Positions 6,110 through 8,801 of a stretch of DNA of 8,801 bases are shown here, piece after piece; the first letter of the stretch is position 1; each line of letters starts with the position of its first letter. The stretch is from DATAEK01 sp036258055. GTDB taxonomy: Bacteria; Acidobacteriota; Vicinamibacteria; Vicinamibacterales; 2-12-FULL-66-21. A model generated the notes under the pieces. The model ran no database searches. It saw nothing but the letters and a program-made list of their open reading frames with translations, and had not been told where the DNA came from. The stretch spans positions 1-8,801 of the forward strand of contig DATAEK010000389.1 of assembly GCA_036258055.1 (NCBI GenBank). Reading direction: 5' to 3'. The translations under genes were made by a program, and so were the position numbers.

Positions 6110-6154
6110 GCCTCAATTGTCTGGAAAATTGCTGGCGATCACCACGTCCGGTCC

Positions 6155-6170
6155 TGGCACACAGTTTGAC
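6155..6170 (+). promoter_or_regulatory. Weak sigma54-like promoter candidate
   Basis: TGGCAC (a perfect -24 element) is followed after 5 bases by TTGAC, where sigma54 promoters have TTGC. The spacing is correct, but the usual GC at -12 is GA, a damaging change. It lies just upstream of the second permease and would start transcription near 6180. No convincing sigma70 promoter was found in the same spacer. Confidence 0.2.
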
Positions 6171-6183
6171 TTTCCGGGCCGAT

Positions 6184-8658
6184 ATGTTGATTCGCACGAT
6201 GGGCAATGCGGTGATCGAGCTCGCCCGTGACATGCGTTTTGCGGTCCGCTCGCTCTTGCGCGCGAAAGGCCTGGCCGCAACCATCATCGTGACGCTCGGC
6301 CTCGGCATCGGCGCGAACGCGGCAATCTTCAGCGTCGTCCGCGGCGTCCTGCTGCGGCCGCTGGTCAATCGCGACGGAGACCGGCTGATCTACATCCGTC
6401 AGACTGCGCCGGGCATCGGCATCGAGAACTACACCTTCTCGATGCCGGAGATCGGGGATATCAAGCAGCGCGCGACCACCATCGCCGCCTTCGGCGATTT
6501 CTCGACGGCCGACCTCGCGCTGATTGCGTTCGGCGGCGAGCCGCGCATGGTGAAGGCGGGCGTCGTCAACGGATCGTTCTTCGATGTGATGGGCCTGCGG
6601 CCCGTGGTTGGCCGGTTGTTGAATAGGCAGGACGATGGCCCCGCCGCTGCCGGCGCCGCGGTGCTCACCTACAGGTTCTGGAAAACGGCGTTCAACGGTG
6701 ACCCGACGGTCGTCGGGAAGGACGTGCAGCTCGGTGTGGGGGCCGCCAGGATCGTCGGCGTGCTCGAGCCGTCGGTTCCATATCCGACCGAGACGGAGAT
6801 CATGGCGAACATGGTGACCAGCCCACATCATCTCAGCGCCACGATGGTCACCAGGCGAACGCACCGCATGACGGATCTCTTCGGCCGTCTCAAGCCTGGC
6901 GTGTCATTGGACGCTGCGCGCGCCGAGTTGACGGCGCTGCACACGGCGATGATCCACGAGCATCCCGAGGACTACTCGAAGCCGGCGAGTGTTCAACTCC
7001 GCGTCGCCACGCTGCGCGATCAGATCGCGGCGCCGGCGCGAACGATCCTGCTCGTGCTCCTGAGCGCGGCGGCGATCGTCTTCGTCATCGCGTGCTCGAA
7101 CGTCGCGAACCTGATTCTCGCGCGGTCGGTACGGCGCGAAGGTGAGCTCGCGCTGCGTACGGCACTCGGCGCCAGCCGCGCCGCTCTGCGGCGGACGCTG
7201 CTCGCCGAAAGCCTGGTGCTCTGCGCGGCCGGCGCCGCAGCGGGCCTGTACATGGCGGAGCCGCTCGTCACGCTGATGGCCAGGTATGCGGCGCGGTTCT
7301 CGGTTCGCGCGCTGGAAGTGACGGTCGATTCGAGCGTCGCCTGGGTCGGCGCCGGCCTCGCGATGGCTGCAGCGGTGCTCCTCGCGTTCGTGCCGCGTTT
7401 GCCGTCGTCGCACGCATCAGCCGGCCTCGGGCTCGGAAGCGGCACACTGCGTATGACACCCGCCACCAACCGCCGCCTGCGGATCTTCGCCACGACCCAG
7501 ATCGCCTTTTCGTTCGTGCTGCTCGCCGGCGCCGCGATGCTCCTCGGCACGCTCGTCAGGCTGCAGACGGAACGCACCGGATACGACATGCGCCAGGTGC
7601 TGGCGTTCGACACCCCGCTGCTGGCGACCGGTGTCGGACAAAGTGCGGAGGTGCTGACGTTCTATGATCAGGCCATCCGTCGAGTCGGTCAGCTTCCAGG
7701 CGTCGATGGCGTCGCCGCCGGCTCTTTCGTGCCCTGGCGCGATGCCGGCGACAGCGGGCAGCGCCTCAACTTCAGCTTCACGGTTGAAGGCTACACGCCC
7801 GTGGACGGCGAGGAACCGCCGCGGGCGCGGGTCCGAATCGTTTCACCGGCGTTCTTCTCGGTGCTCGGCGTCCACCTCGTCGCCGGTCGCGAGTTCACCG
7901 ACGCGGACAGCCGCGGCGCCGAGCCGGTCGCGATTGTCAGCCAGAGCATCGCGCAGCGGTTCTTCCCGAACGGCGACGCGTTGAACCGGCATCTGGTCCC
8001 CACCGATTCGGCGCTGGGCGGCCTTGCGCGCATCGTCGGCGTCGTGGCCGATGTGGACGACGAACATCTCGCCGGCCAGCCGGCGCTGATGTACTATCTG
8101 CCGCTTCAGCAGGCCGGCTTCGCCGGCCGTCTGTTCGTCCGCACGGCGGGCGATCCGTATACGTTGGTGCCGGCAATCACCCGCACGATTCGCGAGATCG
8201 CCGCGGACCAACCGGTCGAGCGCGCCGCCACGCTCGAGGACGTGCGGGCCGAACTGCTGTCGCCGGACCGAGTCAACGCGCTGGTGTTCTCGGGATTCGC
8301 CGGTATCGCGTTGCTCATCGCCGTTGTCGGTATTGCCGGCGTGCTGGCATTTTCAGTCAGCGCGCGCACGCGCGAGTTCGGCATGCGGCTGGCGGTGGGC
8401 TGTTCACCTCGGGCTCTCCTCACGCACGTGCTGTCGGAGGGCACCGCGATCGCGGTCATCGGCGTCGGCGCCGGCGCGGCGGGCGGCTTCGTGCTCTCGC
8501 GCGTAGCGACGAGCGTTTTCGCTGCGGTGCGGCTGCCGGGCGCGCTGGCCGTGGTTGCGGCCGCCGTCGTTCTCCTGGCGGCCGCCCTGGTCGCGTCCTG
8601 GCTGCCCGCCGCACGCGCGTCGCGAATCGACATCATGGAAGCGTTGCGATCGGACTAA
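6184..8658 (+). CDS. ADOP-type ABC transporter permease, MacB/FtsX duplicated (824 aa)
   Basis: This intact permease has the full duplicated layout. Residues 10-28 are an amphipathic lead (ELARDMRFAVRSLLRAKG) and helix 1 is at about 30-52 (LGLGIGANAAIFSVV). The first MacB-like periplasmic domain follows to about 280 (FFDVMGLRPVVGRLL). Helices lie at about 286-312, 343-360 and 385-404, with the FtsX motif RREGELALRTALGASRAALRRTLL between the first two. Helix 5 is at 440-459 and the second periplasmic domain runs to about 695 (FFSVLGVHLVAGREFTDADS). Three helices follow at about 700-724, 752-772 and 788-809, ending SRIDIMEALRSD. It lacks the N-terminal prefix and PadR partner of the first permease, and no ATPase adjoins it, so its energy source and substrate are unknown. 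ATG 6184 and ATG 6199 are both possible starts, as is TTG 6166; 6199 best matches the usual MG... start, and none has a good ribosome binding site. Confidence 0.9.
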   Translation: MLIRTMGNAVIELARDMRFAVRSLLRAKGLAATIIVTLGLGIGANAAIFSVVRGVLLRPLVNRDGDRLIYIRQTAPGIGIENYTFSMPEIGDIKQRATTIAAFGDFSTADLALIAFGGEPRMVKAGVVNGSFFDVMGLRPVVGRLLNRQDDGPAAAGAAVLTYRFWKTAFNGDPTVVGKDVQLGVGAARIVGVLEPSVPYPTETEIMANMVTSPHHLSATMVTRRTHRMTDLFGRLKPGVSLDAARAELTALHTAMIHEHPEDYSKPASVQLRVATLRDQIAAPARTILLVLLSAAAIVFVIACSNVANLILARSVRREGELALRTALGASRAALRRTLLAESLVLCAAGAAAGLYMAEPLVTLMARYAARFSVRALEVTVDSSVAWVGAGLAMAAAVLLAFVPRLPSSHASAGLGLGSGTLRMTPATNRRLRIFATTQIAFSFVLLAGAAMLLGTLVRLQTERTGYDMRQVLAFDTPLLATGVGQSAEVLTFYDQAIRRVGQLPGVDGVAAGSFVPWRDAGDSGQRLNFSFTVEGYTPVDGEEPPRARVRIVSPAFFSVLGVHLVAGREFTDADSRGAEPVAIVSQSIAQRFFPNGDALNRHLVPTDSALGGLARIVGVVADVDDEHLAGQPALMYYLPLQQAGFAGRLFVRTAGDPYTLVPAITRTIREIAADQPVERAATLEDVRAELLSPDRVNALVFSGFAGIALLIAVVGIAGVLAFSVSARTREFGMRLAVGCSPRALLTHVLSEGTAIAVIGVGAGAAGGFVLSRVATSVFAAVRLPGALAVVAAAVVLLAAALVASWLPAARASRIDIMEALRSD

Positions 8659-8673
8659 CGATGTCCGCTCCGC

Positions 8674-8748
8674 GAGTTCGAGCTGATGGTCCGCTTCTAT
8701 GCGCCGACCGAGGCGTTGTTCGACAAGGTCTGGAGACTCCCTGACGTC
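8674..8748 (+). pseudogene. Relic of a second DUF1254/DUF1214 gene, C-terminal tail only
   Basis: Starting 16 bases behind the permease stop, the plus strand encodes EFELMVRFYAPTEALFDKVW followed by RLPDV. This matches the end of DUF1214 proteins and aligns with FRFYRPTEAYFDRSWPLPDF of the gene at 5052-5978, but the two differ at many positions. It is therefore a paralogue's tail, not a fresh copy. Nothing of the family is seen before it, and no stop follows before the window edge at 8801, although the family normally ends here. It is in the same frame as the permease, after the TAA. Confidence 0.7.
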
Positions 8749-8801
8749 ACGGCTCCTTCGCGCTCCGCGCTTCGGCGGACCGGGCATCACTTGCGCGCTG
8801 G

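Noticed and set aside
820..8658. MacAB-TolC type macrolide exporter operon
   Set aside because: The MacB-like domains belong to duplicated orphan permeases; no ATPase, MacA-like adaptor or TolC-like protein is encoded in the window.
8758..8785. GC-rich partly symmetric stretch near the right edge, as a terminator
   Set aside because: The possible arms are only four bases (GCGC), with no T-run; it is too weak to call.

Overview
The window looks like chromosome from a high-GC member of the Acidobacteriota, most likely the Vicinamibacteria. This is inferred from content. There is a PadR regulator of the acidobacterial type followed by a permease of the 'acidobacterial duplicated orphan permease' (ADOP) type, then a second ADOP without its own regulator. 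A DUF4159 protein and DUF1254/DUF1214 sequences are also present. I see no transposase, integrase, tRNA, rRNA or CRISPR array.

Left part (1-3950), all on the minus strand and read from right to left: a near-consensus sigma70-type promoter with two dyad repeats (3903-3951), padR (3566-3901), a strong hairpin (3489-3510), an ADOP permease (820-3480) split by a single in-frame amber codon, and an EamA-family transporter (1-698) that runs off the left edge. The spacing (85 and 121 bases) fits one transcription unit in which PadR represses itself and the permease.

Middle part (3950-5980): upstream of the padR promoter lies a stranded 3' end of seryl-tRNA synthetase (about 44 codons, frameshifted, with the motif 3 arginine lost). 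Next is a DUF4159 secreted or membrane-anchored protein (4119-4979, minus). Head to head with it is a DUF1214 protein (5052-5978, plus) that lacks the N-terminal half usual in its family. A 15-base tandem repeat sits in the 72-base gap between these two genes.

Right part (5979-8801), plus strand: a 205-base spacer with a weak sigma54-like site, a second, intact ADOP permease (6184-8658), and directly behind its stop a short relic of a second DUF1254/DUF1214 gene tail.

Taken together, the genes point to envelope transport and export functions whose substrates cannot be read from sequence. The most notable feature is the density of broken genes: an amber-split permease, a serS 3' fragment, a 5'-truncated DUF1214 gene and a DUF1214 tail. 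This suggests a rearrangement-prone accessory region. I do not see a convincing new multi-gene system. The items most worth following up are the serS 3' relic, which may be an old integration scar, and the PadR control region.
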